This document shows, one piece after another, positions 40,557 to 53,308 of a DNA stretch of 64,000 bases. This stretch comes from Bathynomus jamesi. Lineage: Eukaryota > Arthropoda > Malacostraca > Isopoda > Cirolanidae. A model generated the notes under the pieces. That model saw only the letters and a program-made list of their open reading frames with translations. It had not been told where the DNA came from and did not search any database. Numbering within the stretch: the first letter of the stretch is position 1; each line of letters starts with the position of its first letter. A program made the translations under genes and the position numbers. Location of the stretch: contig JAJOZX010002710.1 in the NCBI GenBank assembly GCA_023014485.1, positions 124,001 to 188,000 of the forward strand, read 5' to 3'.

Positions 40557-40559
<3 letters not shown>

Positions 40560-40608
<49 letters not shown>

Positions 40609-40650
40609 CTCGTTAACCTCGTTGATGTTCCGTGTGTTGGTCTCTCTTCA
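40560..40650. repeat. (CA)n(TA)n
   Basis: Microsatellite cacacacata...tata directly behind the Ginger-like right end; shorter in unit 2. Confidence 0.9.
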
Positions 40651-40798
40651 CACGAAGGTCAAGATGGTGGCCCCGCCTCTAGGCCTGGCTTGGTGGAGGA
40701 GCGAGTTACTTTCTTGCGCTCTCCACCGCACATAACTACGTACTCACGGCTCATCTGGTACCGTCCTGAACCAGGCATCTAGTTTTCTTTTGAAGACT

Positions 40799-41434
40799 TC
40801 AACTTTGACCCCTATAACATTTCTGAGGTTTCTTTGGAGGGTAGTTAAAAAGCCTTGGCCCCCTTACATCGAAGCTATTTTCCTTCAGTATTGAAGAGGT
40901 TCCTTGTCGGACCTTTAATTTGGAAACACTACACATTCTGCCTTTCCTATTTTCCAGCGTTGTTTGAATGGTAATTGGTTTAGTTGTAGGTTCGGTACCA
41001 GTTTTTCGATAATTTTCCATATGTAGATTATGGTGTAGCTCTCTCTTCTTCTCTCTAGAAAGTACAAATTTAGTTTACGTAGTCTTTCCCAGTAGTTGAG
41101 CTTTTTGCAGCCATCAATCTTTGCTGCGAAATGTCTCTTCTAATCTATTAGTTTCTTCCTTTTTATATGGGGACGTCAAGCCTGAGCAGTATTCAAGTTT
41201 AGGTATAATCAGTGTTTTTAGCAAGGGAATCATTACTGTCCTGTCCCTTCTTTTGAACGTTCTTAGTACCTGTCCCGAGACTCTTTTTGCATTGCTTAGC
41301 GCTATCTGATTTTGTGTTTCGAATTTTGAATCAGCAGTCATTATTACCCACAAATCGATCGCTTTCGTGCTTTTCTGAATTTCCTGTCTATCTGGAGCAT
41401 AATATGCAGTCTGGTTAACCCGTTTGCTGCGCAA
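40799..41434 (-). pseudogene. LINE RT C-terminal domain
   Basis: Frame 41114-41434 has LWVIMTADSKF and LLKTLIIPKLEYCS; frame 40799-41020 has FDVRGPRLFNYPPK. These are the usual post-RT blocks of CR1/L2-type LINE ORF2. They are in different frames. Confidence 0.8.
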
Positions 41435-41577
41435 CCCGTAATATCACGGGCTCTCGCTTCTGACCATTTCTGTGCAGCCCCGTATATACACGGGTTTAAA
41501 CTTTAAACTGAGATATCTCTTTGCATAGCCCGCGTTTTTGGCTCGACTCGTAACTGGGCGCTCGCGCAGCTAAGGGG
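41419..41577. mobile_element. piggyBac-type MITE
   Basis: TTAA on both sides (41415-41418, 41578-41581) and inverted ends cccgtttgctgcgc / gcgcagctaagggg give a 159-bp element inserted in the LINE. TTAA target and CCC/GGG ends fit piggyBac. Confidence 0.75.
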
Positions 41578-41589
41578 TTAAGTTCCTCA

Positions 41590-42550
41590 TTTCTACCATA
41601 AGAGCTGAAATTTCTTGGTGTTAAATATCATGTTGTCTTCTGACCATGTGTATATTCTGTTCGTGTCCCTCTGTAAGGCCTCCATTTCATTTGCATCGCT
41701 GACTTTTCTGCTAATATTTGTATCGTCTACAAAGGATGTTACTATACTGTTGCTGTTTACTCCACTGTCTATGTCTGTTAGCATGATAATGAACAGGAGT
41801 GGGGTCAGTACTGTACCTTGTGGTACTGAACTGCGTACTTCCTATTCTGAGGATGATATAGTTTGAATTTTGACGACCTGTAGACGTTCTCTGAGTAAGT
41901 TCTAGATCCTGTAGCCTGTTATTCCCATATATTTAATTTTATCTGTTAATATACCATGATCACATTTGTCGAAGGCTTTAGCAAAATCTGTGTATATGAC
42001 ATTGTAGTTGTCATATACACAGATGCCTCCCAGTGCATCTAAGATAGTGTTATAGTGCTCTATAAGTTGTGATAGGCATGATCTTCCTGATCGGAGTCCG
42101 TGCTGATTTTCGTTGAATCTTTCCAGTTTCTACAAGAAATCATAGATTTTCTCTAACTATTCTTTCAAATACTTTGGTGAGGTGAGACGTCAATGACACT
42201 GGTCTATAGTTCTTTCCTTGAGATCTATCCTCTCCTTTATATATAGGGACAATATATGTTCTTTTCAAAATGCTAGGTATTTCCTCAGTGTTTAGGGATC
42301 TTCTCCATATCCAGTAAAGTAGTTCTCGCTACATCTTCTGGATTAAAATCAGTCTGTTATACACTTTCCTTGCAATTTCTCTTCAAAGAATGCATCTACT
42401 CAGGTGTCGCTTTGTCACTTTTTTGGGTACTGAAGACTGATGCATACTGGGCTCTCAATGTTTCAGATATTTCTTTTAGATCGTCGGTTAATTCATTATT
42501 GCTTTTCCTTAGGGCCCGATAGTGGCACGCGTTTTTGTTTTCCTTTTCGC
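41590..42550 (-). pseudogene. LINE reverse transcriptase core
   Basis: Minus-strand words in order from right to left: FDKCDHG-like motif A region (about 41955-41985), GTVLTPLLFIIML region (near 41800) and the catalytic box SFVDDTNIS (near 41715). Frames change repeatedly, so the protein cannot be made. Confidence 0.75.
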
Positions 42551-43192
42551 ATAGCTATACTGTAGAAGTATTTTGGATTTGCTTTTATTGCTTCTACCGC
42601 CTTTTCCTCTTCCCTCTTTGTATGGTCCTTAATCAGGGTTTGTATTTCCCTATCGATACCCTCCAGTTTTTTTTATTACTTTCCTGGCACTGTTATATCC
42701 GCAGTTGGCTAACTTCACCTCCGCTCTTTTTCTTTTGCACAATATTCTGCTCGTTTTGCCTCTCTAGCCGTTCCTCTTGGCTTTTATGATTTCGGAGCAT
42801 ACTCTTCTAAAATTCGCAGGGTCTTTTATTCCAAGGTTGTTAGCATTTCTTCAGTTGTTTTATCCTTCCCAATTTATAGTCTTGGAGTTTAAGTTAAAGA
42901 CCCCAAATTAGCTTCTTTCTTCATTATGTTTATTGTCTTTTAATGTTGTCGTCATATTTGTTGATATCTCGATTAAGTTGTAGTCTGAGATAATGTTTGG
43001 GTTATTTTTATATCAGCAATCAAGTTCGTATTATTCGTGATCATCAGATCTTGGCAGTTATTTGTTCTGGTATTTTCTGTTATCTCCTATGTCAGCATAA
43101 ACTCGTTTGTGAGAGCCATCAGCATTTTTGCTTGTTCCTGGTCTTCTCTTGTGCCCACCCCCTTGTCCTGGTATGTATATATATATATACAC

Positions 43193-44448
43193 ACGAGGGT
43201 ACTTCAATAAGTATCCGCACTTTTTATTTTATTGACAATAGAGTATATATAATATATACTCGTAATAACGAGCCAAATTGAGATCTATAGGCTTATTTAG
43301 GCTAGCAACAGTATAGGCTTATTTAGGCTACTTGTAGCTGTCACATATCGTACGAGTAGTGAGCATGGCTGCGCCGCTTTCAATGAAATTCACAAGCGTT
43401 TATATGCTCAATATGGGAATAATGCGTTACCACGGCAAAGTGTGTACGAGTGGATTCAAATGTTCAAGGAATGTCGGACATGTGTGACAGATGCTCAGCG
43501 CTCAGGACGACCGTCAATATCAACCAGTGGTGACAAGCAGGAAGAAGCCAGAGCCATGATTTTCGGTGACAGAACATTAACAATAAAAGAAATTGCATCT
43601 TCATTAGACGTCAGTAAAGGGTCAGCCTATTCGATAGTTCATGACATTCTTGGCTTTCACAAGGTTTGTGCAAGATAGGTGCCCAAGCAGTTGACAGAAG
43701 AGCACAAGCGTAATCGTATGGACGCTTGCTCTCGTCTTTTGGTGCCGTATATAATGAAGGTGAAAACTTTTTGGAGCGCATTATCACTGGAGATGAAACA
43801 TGGATCCATCACTATAAACCAGAAAGCAAACGACAAAGCATGCAATGGAAGCATCCAACATCTCCCGTTGCAAGGAAGTTCAAAGCGTAGCCGTCAGCAG
43901 GTAAAGTTATGCTAACACTGTTTTGGGATACACGAGGCCCTATCCTTGAACATTATCTAGAGCGTGGAACTACAGTAACAAATGCATCGTATTCTGACAT
44001 GCTTTGGAATGAGTTAAAGCAAGCAATTCGCACAAAACGGAGAGGGAGATTGTCGGAAGGGGTTATTCTGTTACACGACAATGCACGCCCTCATACCGCT
44101 GCACAGACTAGAAAATGCCTTCAAGAACTTCAATTTGAAGTTCCCGACCATCCAGCCTACAGTCCAGACCTGCCACCTTCGGATTTTTACCTGTTTGGAC
44201 CACTAAAAGACGCTTTGAAAGGTCAACGATTCAAAGGCGATGATAACCTGAAGGAGGCGGTGCATGACTGGCTACGTTCACAGCCAAAAACATTCTTTTG
44301 TGATGGCATTAGGAAGCTTGTACATCGCTGGACTAAGTGTATTGAGAAACAGGGAGAGTATGTTGAGAAGTGTGTGTTTATAATCTATCAGATGTGAAAA
44401 TAAAATTGTGAAAATAAAAAGTGCGGATACTTATTGAATTACCCTCGT
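43193..44448 (+). mobile_element. mariner transposon inserted in the LINE, unit 1
   Basis: Inverted termini of about 38 bp, starting acgagggtacttcaataagt and ending acttattgaattaccctcgt, bound 1256 bp. A degenerate mariner transposase lies inside. The same insertion is present in unit 2, so it preceded the duplication. Confidence 0.9.
43365..44397 (+). pseudogene. mariner transposase, multiple lesions
   Basis: Blocks in order: HTH region with VYEWIQMFKECRT and LDVSKGSAYSIVHDIL, a TAG where Trp normally precedes VPKQLTEEHK, GDETWIHHY (first Asp, other frame, near 43790), HDNARPHTA (second Asp) and SPDLPPSDFYLF (third Asp, 34 residues later, DD34D). At least two frameshifts and one stop. The ORF 43909-44397 keeps the last two Asp residues. 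Confidence 0.9.
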
Positions 44449-44452
44449 ATAT

Positions 44453-44950
44453 TCCTATCCACTTTTTTGTATTTTATAAATGGGAAATTAAAGTCTCCGC
44501 AGAGCATTATGTTGGGGATGGAGGGTTTATGGTCTTTATTAGGTTTCTGATATCATGAATGGCCTCCAAGAATTTTTCGGTTGGAGTGTTTGGAGGTCTC
44601 TAAATGACTATCAGTATCACGTTTAGTTTTTCTATTTTCACTGCTATCATATGACTTTCATGTGCAAATATAGCACAGACCCCTTTACGTCTCGCTGTTC
44701 TATCCGCTCTTAGTAAGTTGAAACCTCTATATTTATCTCTTTCTTATCAATACAATTTTCACAATTTTTCACAATTTCCTTGACAATCCTTAAGATGAGT
44801 TTCTGTGAGACATACGATGTCCGCCCTTGTTTCGTCCATAAATCTTTTTAGGTACGAAACTTTTTTGAGTGATTGGTTTGGTCTTATTCCTTGAATATTA
44901 GCCACAAAAATATTTGTGTTCTTTGTTTTTCGTTGCCGTTTGTGCATTTC
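44453..44950 (-). pseudogene. LINE APE endonuclease fragment
   Basis: NIQGIRPNQSLKKVSYLKRF and ADIVCLTETHLKD form the start of an APE-type endonuclease; HESHMIAVKI follows in another frame about 270 bp downstream. The remainder continues past the mariner insertion. Confidence 0.75.
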
Positions 44951-45101
44951 AAGTTCGTTTTCCTTCGGTATCGCTTGTTTCGTTGCCCTGTGGTCCTCCG
45001 AGAGAGATCAGTTTCCGCCTACCTGTTCTGGTAGCTTCTTGCCCAGAAGCGGTTTGGCTCAGGGGTTCCCAGCTGTGTCAACTGCATGCATTGGATGACA
45101 T

Positions 45102-45775
45102 TTAGCAGCCGTATCGTGTCTGCGATGTTGAAAAAATATTTTTTTCCCTTTTTGTGTTCCTATTGTTATTCCTATTGTTATTGTTATTCCTAATGTCCTT
45201 TAAACTTTGTACTATGTCCTTTGGGTTCGTCGGGAGATGTTGATAGTCGCATTTTTCCCCATATTTGCAGGGCCGATATTTTGCGTAAATCCTGCCGATG
45301 TCCGGGTGGTAGAATCTGCATCTGTCTCCGAATTTACAATAACCATTATTATAGAAAAAATTGCATATTGGGGAATGTTCATATATACATTGTCCTCTTT
45401 TATATCTGCAATTATCTTTTATAAAATATCTGCATATAATTCGTTCCCCATATTTACTCGGGGCCTTTGTTTTTTGCTCCTTATTGGGGACAGTTTCACT
45501 CCGTTTTCTTGATTGCACGCTTGTCTTTTCCTATTTGTGCTATTTGTGCTAATGTCCTTCGTTGCCATTATACTATCTTTTGTCTTTATACTATCTGTTG
45601 GCTGTGTGGTTTCAGCCTCGTTGTGTGACGGTATTTGATTTATTTCTACTCCGCCTTTCTTCGTTTCTACTGTTTTCCTCTGTTCTTTATTCACACTTTC
45701 CTCCTTTATTTTCTTCTCGTAGTCTCTTTTTGCTTTAAATACCGTAAGTTTATTTCGATCATGCAATTTTCGCAT
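45102..45775 (-). pseudogene. LINE ORF1 with CCCH zinc fingers, unit 1
   Basis: A Lys/Glu-rich coil (118 codons from 45775) shifts frame near 45470 into a segment with two full CCCH fingers, CRYFIKDNCRYKRGQCIYEH and CNFFYNNGYCKFGDRCRFYH (C-X8-C-X5-C-X3-H), and a shorter third, CKYGEKCDYQH, then an Asn-rich tail. CCCH fingers bind RNA in other proteins; here they would coat the LINE RNA. The lesion makes it a pseudogene, with the same shift in unit 2. Confidence 0.75.
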
Positions 45776-46439
45776 AAAAACTTTATCTCATTAAGTTGCT
45801 TTGAGTTCGTTATGAGGGAAATTTTTTCATCTTCCCATTCTAGGCATCCGTAATAAAAAAGCAACTGGTAGAGATCGCACCTCATCGCCTTTGCCTTATT
45901 AGCTGCATTCTACAGATCTACAGAAGCTAAGGCTAACAAAGACCCTAAGTTCCACCCTAAGGTTAGCCCGAGAGAAAGGAAAGAGGAGGAGGTTAAAAGA
46001 GGAGAATAAGGGGTTAAGTAAGTAGCAAAACCTATCATTCTTGGGTTAAAATTCATTCAGAAAAAGAGAAAGAAAGACTCACCATCATCAGTCGGCCACT
46101 GCCGACAAGTCAGAAAAATAGTCGGAGAGAATAGGAAAGGGGTGAAAGATGAAAAGAAGTAAAATAAGAACGCTTACAAACCATGCAAACACAGTTTTAA
46201 CTCACTGTCATACCATGCAAACTACAGTAAAGAGAGTTACAGACATACAAGTAAGGAGAGGATAAGAAAGGAAAAAAAAAGTAGGTAAAGTAAAACAAAA
46301 AGTGGGTTAGTTTAAACTACGAGCTACATCTACGATCGTGTTAGTGTAATTTTTTTTTTGCTGGCATCACACACTGGCATGTCACAAGCTGGCATTATCG
46401 TCAACAGACTCATCCTCGATCACCACCCCCAGAGCTCCT

Positions 46440-46690
46440 GTTGCTAATTGTTTTATTATATTAAACAACGTTAATAATTTTAACGAGGGAGAGGGAGAAG
46501 GGTGAAGATGAGAGGGAAATGGGTGAGGCTGAGAGGGAAAAGGGTGAGACTGAGAGGGAAAAGGGTGAGGCTGAAAGGGAAAAGGGTGAGGCTGAGATAT
46601 ACATAAATCGGCATTGTTACAGACACCACAGAGTTGCAGGAATTTATTTGCCATTTCCATGTTACTGATAGAGGGTAGCCGCTGGTGCAT
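46440..46690. repeat. 21-bp minisatellite in the LINE 5' region
   Basis: Five to six units of gagaggga(aa)agggtgag(g/a)ct. Minus frames (PHPFPSQ repeats) are artefacts. Confidence 0.8.
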
Positions 46691-46900
46691 AAAATTGACT
46701 CAAAACGGGTATTACGGGAAGTATTGGGTGGAGGTTGACTCAAGCTGAGTGAGGGAAAGTATTCTCGGTTAGTCCGGGGGATGGGGGATGTGGCACGCTG
46801 TATACTTCTCACTGATTGGTGCTCGCGAATGTGGCCGCGAGGGATAATTAGGGGGTGGATTTGTAGGAATTTCGATGGGCAGCTAATTTCCTTCACAAAC

Positions 46901-47132
46901 ACTGGGGAAAATGCTGTATAGATTAATTTACTTGGTTTTTATTTACTTTTTTTGATATATACCGCGATTTTTACTTTTTAAAGAGAAATACCACTGTGCT
47001 CTATGAATTAACTCAAAATATCGGCACCGTTTATAATTAATTAACTGCAGGATTTTTACTGTAATACAGCCTTTATTCGGACTGCGATCGAAATACGTGT
47101 AACCGTCACACCGGTAAAACAAGATATAATAT

Positions 47133-47210
<78 letters not shown>

Positions 47211-47509
47211 AGAGAGTAGATATTCTTTTAATACGACATATTACAACTGACATAAGACTCTTTTATATTGAGGCTATAAAAGTTATGACGTTTATAACTA
47301 ATTGTTCAATCTTCGCTCTTCATGATTTCAGTGACTTAATTGTATTTAATAATAATTATTATAACAAAATATTCGTATAGTTTTTCACTCTAAATTTGTT
47401 ACTGAAGGACTATTTCAGTAATACACGCATTATTTTGATCTAGTTGTACTCTTTTCACCTAAAGTACATCCACGGTTGTGTATATATATATATATATATA
47501 TATATTATA

Positions 47510-47556
<47 letters not shown>

Positions 47557-47592
47557 GTCGATATACTGTATATCTATCTATCTATCTATCTA

Positions 47593-47649
<57 letters not shown>

Positions 47650-47716
47650 TTAAACTAATGAAAATGCAATAAATGGACGTCAGGTGGCAAGAATATAAAT
47701 TAATCATAAATAATAT
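46901..47716. repeat. microsatellite-rich spacer
   Basis: (TA)n(GA)n at 47140-47206, (TA)n at 47479-47551, (TCTA)n at 47570-47596 and (TA)n to 47645. No gene. The unit 2 counterpart lies beyond the window. Confidence 0.9.
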
Positions 47717-48355
47717 AGGTTGTACACAAAATCCTTTTCCGATTATAATCTTTAATAATTACATGAAATCCAAAGAAGAGACAGTAATGCTTTGTTTTGC
47801 ATGTTGCATAATATATCGAGCTTTTTCTTGTCAATGTTTGGTGTGGATTAATGCATGATAGGGTGATAGGTCCATTCTTCTTTGCTGAAAAAATGTTACG
47901 ACACAAGTATACCTGAACATGCTCGAGCTCTTTGTAGCCTTCGAGTTGAAGATCTTCAACCATCCATCATTTTACAGCCTCCACACTGGTGTTTGTTAGT
48001 GTGTAAGTTTTTGAACGCCACTTTTCCCGGAAGATGGATTGGATGCGACGGGCAGGTGCCATGGCCTCACGATCCCCCGATATCATGCCCCTGGACTTCT
48101 TCTTGTGGGGATATGTAAAGGATTATGTGTACCATACTCCTGTTGCTGACATTGACACTCTTCATGCAAGGATTTGCGATACCATCAACAGTGTCACGCT
48201 TGGATGTGCAACGTGTAATTAACGGCGCACATGTTGAGATTTAATGAGAAACATAATAAATTTGGTATGTTATGCAACACCATGCAAAACAAAGCATTTC
48301 TTTGGGTTTCACGTAATTAAAGTTTATAATCGGGAAAGGACTTTGTGTAAACCCT
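47717..48355 (+). mobile_element. IS630/mariner-like element, internally deleted
   Basis: Inverted ends of about 85 bp: aggttgtacacaaaatcc... and ...ggactttgtgtaaaccct. The interior keeps the C-terminal part of a transposase (SPDIMPLDFFLWGYVKD, 48060-48120), which contains the last catalytic Asp; the rest is missing. Confidence 0.8.
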
Positions 48356-48880
48356 GTACTTGTATTCGTTAAAGTACTCCTGAAGGACCAAATTTAGAGT
48401 AAAAGTTATACGAATGGTGTACGTAGGCAAATGATCAACATTTATTTCATATTTTGCCTCAATTTTTTCCTCTGTGCTATTAACATCAAAATCTTTGAGC
48501 AAAACAAATGAACCATTTTCAAGGAATGTTCTTACACAGAAAACAAAGACTTCCCGCAACCTTCTATACATAGAAATATTATCTTCTTTTGTCTCAAATC
48601 GCTCAAAAAAGAAGTTCATTTAATGATCCACAACTTCTTTAAATAGCAGAAATCTAAAGAAGTTATGGTACATTAAAGGGAGTCATTATATCATCTGACA
48701 AGAAGCTTTTATACCTAAAAGAAGGCAAAACTTCCCCTAGAATGTATCCTCAGAAAGAAGTTATAAGGTCTAAATTTAGGTTTTATTTTGAGTGTAGGGC
48801 ATAGAAGTAATTGAAAAAACAATAAAAAAGGACTGACCATTAGATCCTATTTCCTTTTGATGCTATATATAGCGAAAGAA

Positions 48881-48920
<40 letters not shown>

Positions 48921-49588
48921 CATCATCATTAGTCTTATCATCTGGCCATCGAATTATATTATGAGTGGCAGACAATTATGGAAATTCTTCGCCCAGTAAC
49001 GTATCATCAGCGTGAACTAAATAGAACTAAATAGTTCATCATAAAAATGTACCATGTTTAGAATTCGCATGTAGGCCCTGAATACGATCACATCACCAAT
49101 ATTCGGCTCACGTTTCACGTTTCCTGTAACAGATTCATGGAATGAAAACTCACTCTCTTTTTTTAACAACTAAATATTCAGGAGGTACATTCTGCTTTTT
49201 AAAGCAAAATTAATTTCTGTGATAGCATAATGAAATTTAAGTGGAGTAGCTAAACTTTTTTAATGAATGTCGAAACCGTACAGCAATATCCTTAGATGGG
49301 ATTTCATCGATTATGTCTGCATTTCTTCTATTAATATCTCTGCCATAACATAAAAATTTTCATTTTCAAAATTTAACCCTTTACCGAATGAATTTGTTGT
49401 AGGGTTAAGTTATGAATGCTTGTATTCGACAGGTTATAAATTCGTCCGTTTATGCAGTAAAGGTTTAAGAGATGGGGATTTTCATTTAATAATCGGAGAC
49501 CTTGCAATAGAACAACGTAAATTATTTTAATTAATATTTAATGAGTAAATATTATCTTTAATTTAATTATTATTATTATTATTATTAT

Positions 49589-49626
<38 letters not shown>

Positions 49627-50555
49627 TTTCATGAGAATGAAATCTACTTTTACAATTTTTTTTACAATTTTTATAATTATTTCCAAGAATAAAAATTTCA
49701 TAAATAATATTTTCCGGTCTCAAGCTACAAGAGTTTATATATGCCATTAACATTAACAGAAATTTTAAAAGAACGTACATTAAATTAAGATCTTTTGTAT
49801 TTAATAATATAATTGGTGCTTAAGACAAACGAATTTCATCCACTCTTTGAGACTTCTTCTCGGGTATCAAGCGAAATTTAGTCATTCACACTTATTAATC
49901 GTTCTCTTATCGACGATTACCAACTTCAAAAATTAATTTCTCTCATCATGTTAACAATTCACCTCTAAATCGTCGTAGATATCCTCAGATATCCAAAATA
50001 TCCAGAAATATCACTGAAAATAATTAAATTGAATTGAATTAATAATAAAATAAATACAGTGGTCTTACAATTTACAACGACAGAAATAATTGTGAAGCTG
50101 GACTATTTATTTTATTTAATTTGGTTTGGCCCTTAAGCTTTAGGCTTTACATTTTCCCTTTACATTTTCCCTTTACATTTTCCTTTACATTTGACCTATT
50201 AAATGGTTAGTATTCTTCAGTCATGTCACCCAACTCAGAAACCTAAGAAGCCAAATCGTTTTAACCTTGTGATAAAAAAGGAAATGAAGGACTCACATGA
50301 CGATCTCCCGGAGCCACAACAACGGAAAAACTCGGAGAACTTTCACCGTAGTAGGAAGAACGGAATAAGACTTTACATCTCCAAAGCTGCAGTAAGACAA
50401 AACGCCAGCGCACTGAGATCTCTGATTGCAAACTTCATCTTTTGCATCTGTATGTAATTTCTTTTTTTCAGCTTGAAGTCTCTCTTTGAATCCGCTTCAT
50501 AACTATTTATATATTCCCTGACAAAAGATTTGCTATGACGTTCCTGTAATGAGAT
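48356..50555. other. AT-rich, no gene credible
   Basis: (ATT)n at 48882-48921 and (TAG)n at 49590-49625. Plus frame 50203-50457 and minus frame 48317-48619 have no recognisable domain and AT-driven composition; I do not call them. Confidence 0.45.
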
Positions 50556-50557
50556 TT

Positions 50558-50795
<238 letters not shown>

Positions 50796-50898
50796 CCTTC
50801 CTTGACTGAAAGCCAAATTACCGTAGATCATATTGTCTCTTCTTTTAAGGCCACTACAATATTTCATTCATCATCAAAGATAATGTATTCAATATCTA

Positions 50899-51131
50899 GA
50901 GGGTAACCCATAAGTCCCACTCCGTTATAATTAAAGCGAAAATACAAAAAAAAAAAAAAAGTAAAAAGTTTATAATAAGTTTAGAAATATTTACTGATTA
51001 AATTATTTAAAGGGCAAAATATAACCATATCGACAAATATTCTTTCTTTGGTAATCGATTACATCAGTGTGAGCTCCGCTAGATGCATTTTCGCTTTAAT
51101 TATAACCGATTGGGACTTATGGGCTACCTTG
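50899..51131. mobile_element. mariner-type MITE
   Basis: gagggtaacccataagtccc and gggacttatgggctacctt are inverted, with a further inner match aattaaagcgaaaat / attttcgctttaatt. TA flanks both ends. 233 bp, non-coding. Confidence 0.85.
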
Positions 51132-51133
51132 TA

Positions 51134-51167
<34 letters not shown>

Positions 51168-51648
51168 CAGCTCAAACTACCCACAACAAAACATTAATGT
51201 CTTTAATGTCTGATTGAATAAAATCGTCTGGATTTAGCCAGAATTCATTCAGTGAAATGGGCACCGTGCAACAAAGGATTATACTCATAAATATAAAGTT
51301 ACAGAATAATCCTCTTCTCCTCACAAGGAATGCGACACCAGACAGATAGATAGAAAGATAGACTATATATATATATATATATGTACACACACAGTATATC
51401 TACAGTTTCAAATATGTAACAAAACATGCCAACTCCATAGAGATACTTGAGAATCAGCACTACACAGTATATTAATTTACCTATATACATACATACAGTA
51501 CAGTACTAGGGATTTCGACATCATGAAGACTTAATATCAGACGTTTCTGAAAGCAAACTTCCATCATCAGTAGTTAAAATCAATAAAAAAGTAAAAAACA
51601 CAACATAAAACTGGTGAAAGACTAGTCAGATAGGAAAATAATTAACTT
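51132..51648. other. no gene; short (TA)n
   Basis: (TA)n at 51138-51165 and 51364-51381. A fragment near 51520-51565 (gacatcatgaagacttaatatcag) may be a Penelope-type end. Not present before 34630. Confidence 0.4.
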
Positions 51649-52463
51649 AATAAATGCAAAAAAACTTCACTTTTTTACGTGAAGGTCAAAATATGAGAAT
51701 AAAAACCCACTCTAATAGACAGAGTTTATTTCCACGACAGTTTCGACGCCCACTGGCATCCTCCTCGGGTGGATACAGAAACACAAATGAAACAAAACAA
51801 GAGGGAAAAACAGTTCAGGGATCGACCGTTAAGAAATTCGCACCTAGGTTGGATTCCATTCCCTCGAGACAGGAGGGGCATTTTCATTAAGTACATTCGC
51901 ACAAATTTTAAAACTATCTTCCTGTTCTAAACATACAGATTCTATTATTTTTACATAATTATTACATTTATAATTAAATTTATTACATTTAATATTGCAT
52001 AATTATTAATTACAGAAATTATAAATTTATTATTACATTGGTTATTACATTGTTTATTATACAGAAATTATAAACCGAAAAACGAATGAAAAAAGGCGAT
52101 TAGGAAATAATCCAGAGACCATTGAGAAATTCGCACCTAGGTTAGATATCGTTCTCCCGAAACCAGAAGGGCATTTTATTACAGGGTCAGCTTATAACTA
52201 CATTTCCACAAATTAAAAATATCTTCTTGTTCTATACATACAGATCCTAATGTTTTGACATAATTATGCATATATTTATTTCCACATTAATTACTTCCAT
52301 TATTACATTTACTAAAAGCGAGTAAGGAAACATTCCAATCCAGAGACATTTAAGAAATTCACACTTAGGTTCGAACACGTTCCCACTCTGTCTATTAGAG
52401 TGGGTTTTTATTCTCATATTTTGACCTTCACGTAAAAAAGTGAAGTTTTTTTGCATTTATTAT
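51649..52463. mobile_element. long-TIR element, complete copy at the duplication junction
   Basis: Arms of about 78 bp: taataaatgcaaaaaaact... to ...actctaatagacagagt at 51649-51726, and the inverse at 52384-52463. The interior is the same as 34630-35407. The unit junction (51695) lies inside its left arm. Confidence 0.85.
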
Positions 52464-52889
52464 GTTTGTTAGATTGTAATTGTTTAAAATTGGAAGAGTT
52501 GGCAATCCTGAACAGAGGCCCAGAGAGCGGACTACCCCCAAAAAGAGTCAGTCATTCAGCAGCGCGATAAGCGTAAAGTTGGGGTCATGTAAGCTTAAAT
52601 TGAAATTATTCTTTGTGCCCCCTCTCCGACGTAAAATACTATAGTAAAACCCCCCCGCTCGCGTCCCCCCGCTTAACTAAACCATTTTCGGAATTAAATA
52701 AAGTGTTAACAAGCGTTAAAAAGAGTGTTAATGAACCCCCTTTCCCCTTTGTGTTGTAACGGCTTTCATAGTCTCGGCGTGGCTGCCATGAATTTATACG
52801 ATACCGTGAAAACGAGTGTACAGAGAAAGCAAGCGATAAATGGAATAGCGAGTAAAAAATAATGAAATACAATTAATAAATGAGGTAAA

Positions 52890-53262
52890 CACTACAACAG
52901 TATGCTCCTCTTACAATTTTTATTTTTCAATTTATTTATTTTTTTTTTTTTGTGACCTATATATCATTCAGGCATTATCTATAAAATTGGTTGTAAACAA
53001 TCCATTTGATCTTTTGTTGAATTCGGGCAAAGTGCTAAAATTGGTAGTTTTCCTTACAAATTTGTATGCCCTCCCACAATTTTATTTTTATATTTATTAT
53101 ATATATATATATTTTTTTTTGTAACCTATATATAGTCTGAACTCTTTATTTACTTCAGTGTTCCTGAGGATGTCATTAGACGAAAGCGCTTGAGCACCAC
53201 TCTGTGTTTCCTTTCCTTCGTGGTTTTATTCATCATTTTTTCACGTGTTACTTTCGTGAAAT
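52890..53262 (+). repeat. Penelope-like terminal arm, unit 2
   Basis: Counterpart of 35833-36200, with cattcaggcattatctataa and ttcctgaggatgtcattaga blocks. Confidence 0.75.
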
Positions 53263-53277
53263 ATTTTTCACATATAT

Positions 53278-53308
<31 letters not shown>

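Larger units (their letters stand above)
38049..40559 (+). mobile_element. Ginger2-like DNA transposon, unit 1
   Basis: Ends are TGTTA (38049) and TAACA (to 40559), as in Ginger-type elements. Inverted termini extend about 120 bp and are full of ttcatgaaat palindromes (gcatttcatgtaaa, tttttcatgaaat, aattcatgaaataagc). Inside lies an integrase-type gene. Total length 2511 bp. Confidence 0.8.
40660..46900 (-). mobile_element. LINE (CR1/L2-like), invaded by mariner and piggyBac-type MITE, unit 1
   Basis: Minus-strand order: ORF1 with zinc fingers (45775-45102), APE endonuclease (44947 to about 44450), RT (about 42550-41590), C-terminal domain (41434-40799). The mariner (43193-44448) splits the endonuclease from the RT. 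The MITE (41419-41577) splits the RT from its C-terminus. The exact ends are approximate. Most genes are frameshifted; the element is dead. Confidence 0.75.

Noticed and set aside
46382..46902. Pro/Phe-rich secreted protein on the minus strand
   Set aside because: The repeat is a GA-rich minisatellite in a LINE 5' region; frames on both strands are open.
47444..47672. Tyr/Ile repeat proteins
   Set aside because: Pure translation of (TA)n and (TCTA)n arrays; the same applies at 10331-10645, 36126-36323 and 50658-50867.
50203..50457. small basic protein gene
   Set aside because: No recognisable domain, starts with GTG in an AT-rich desert, no homologous frame elsewhere in the window.
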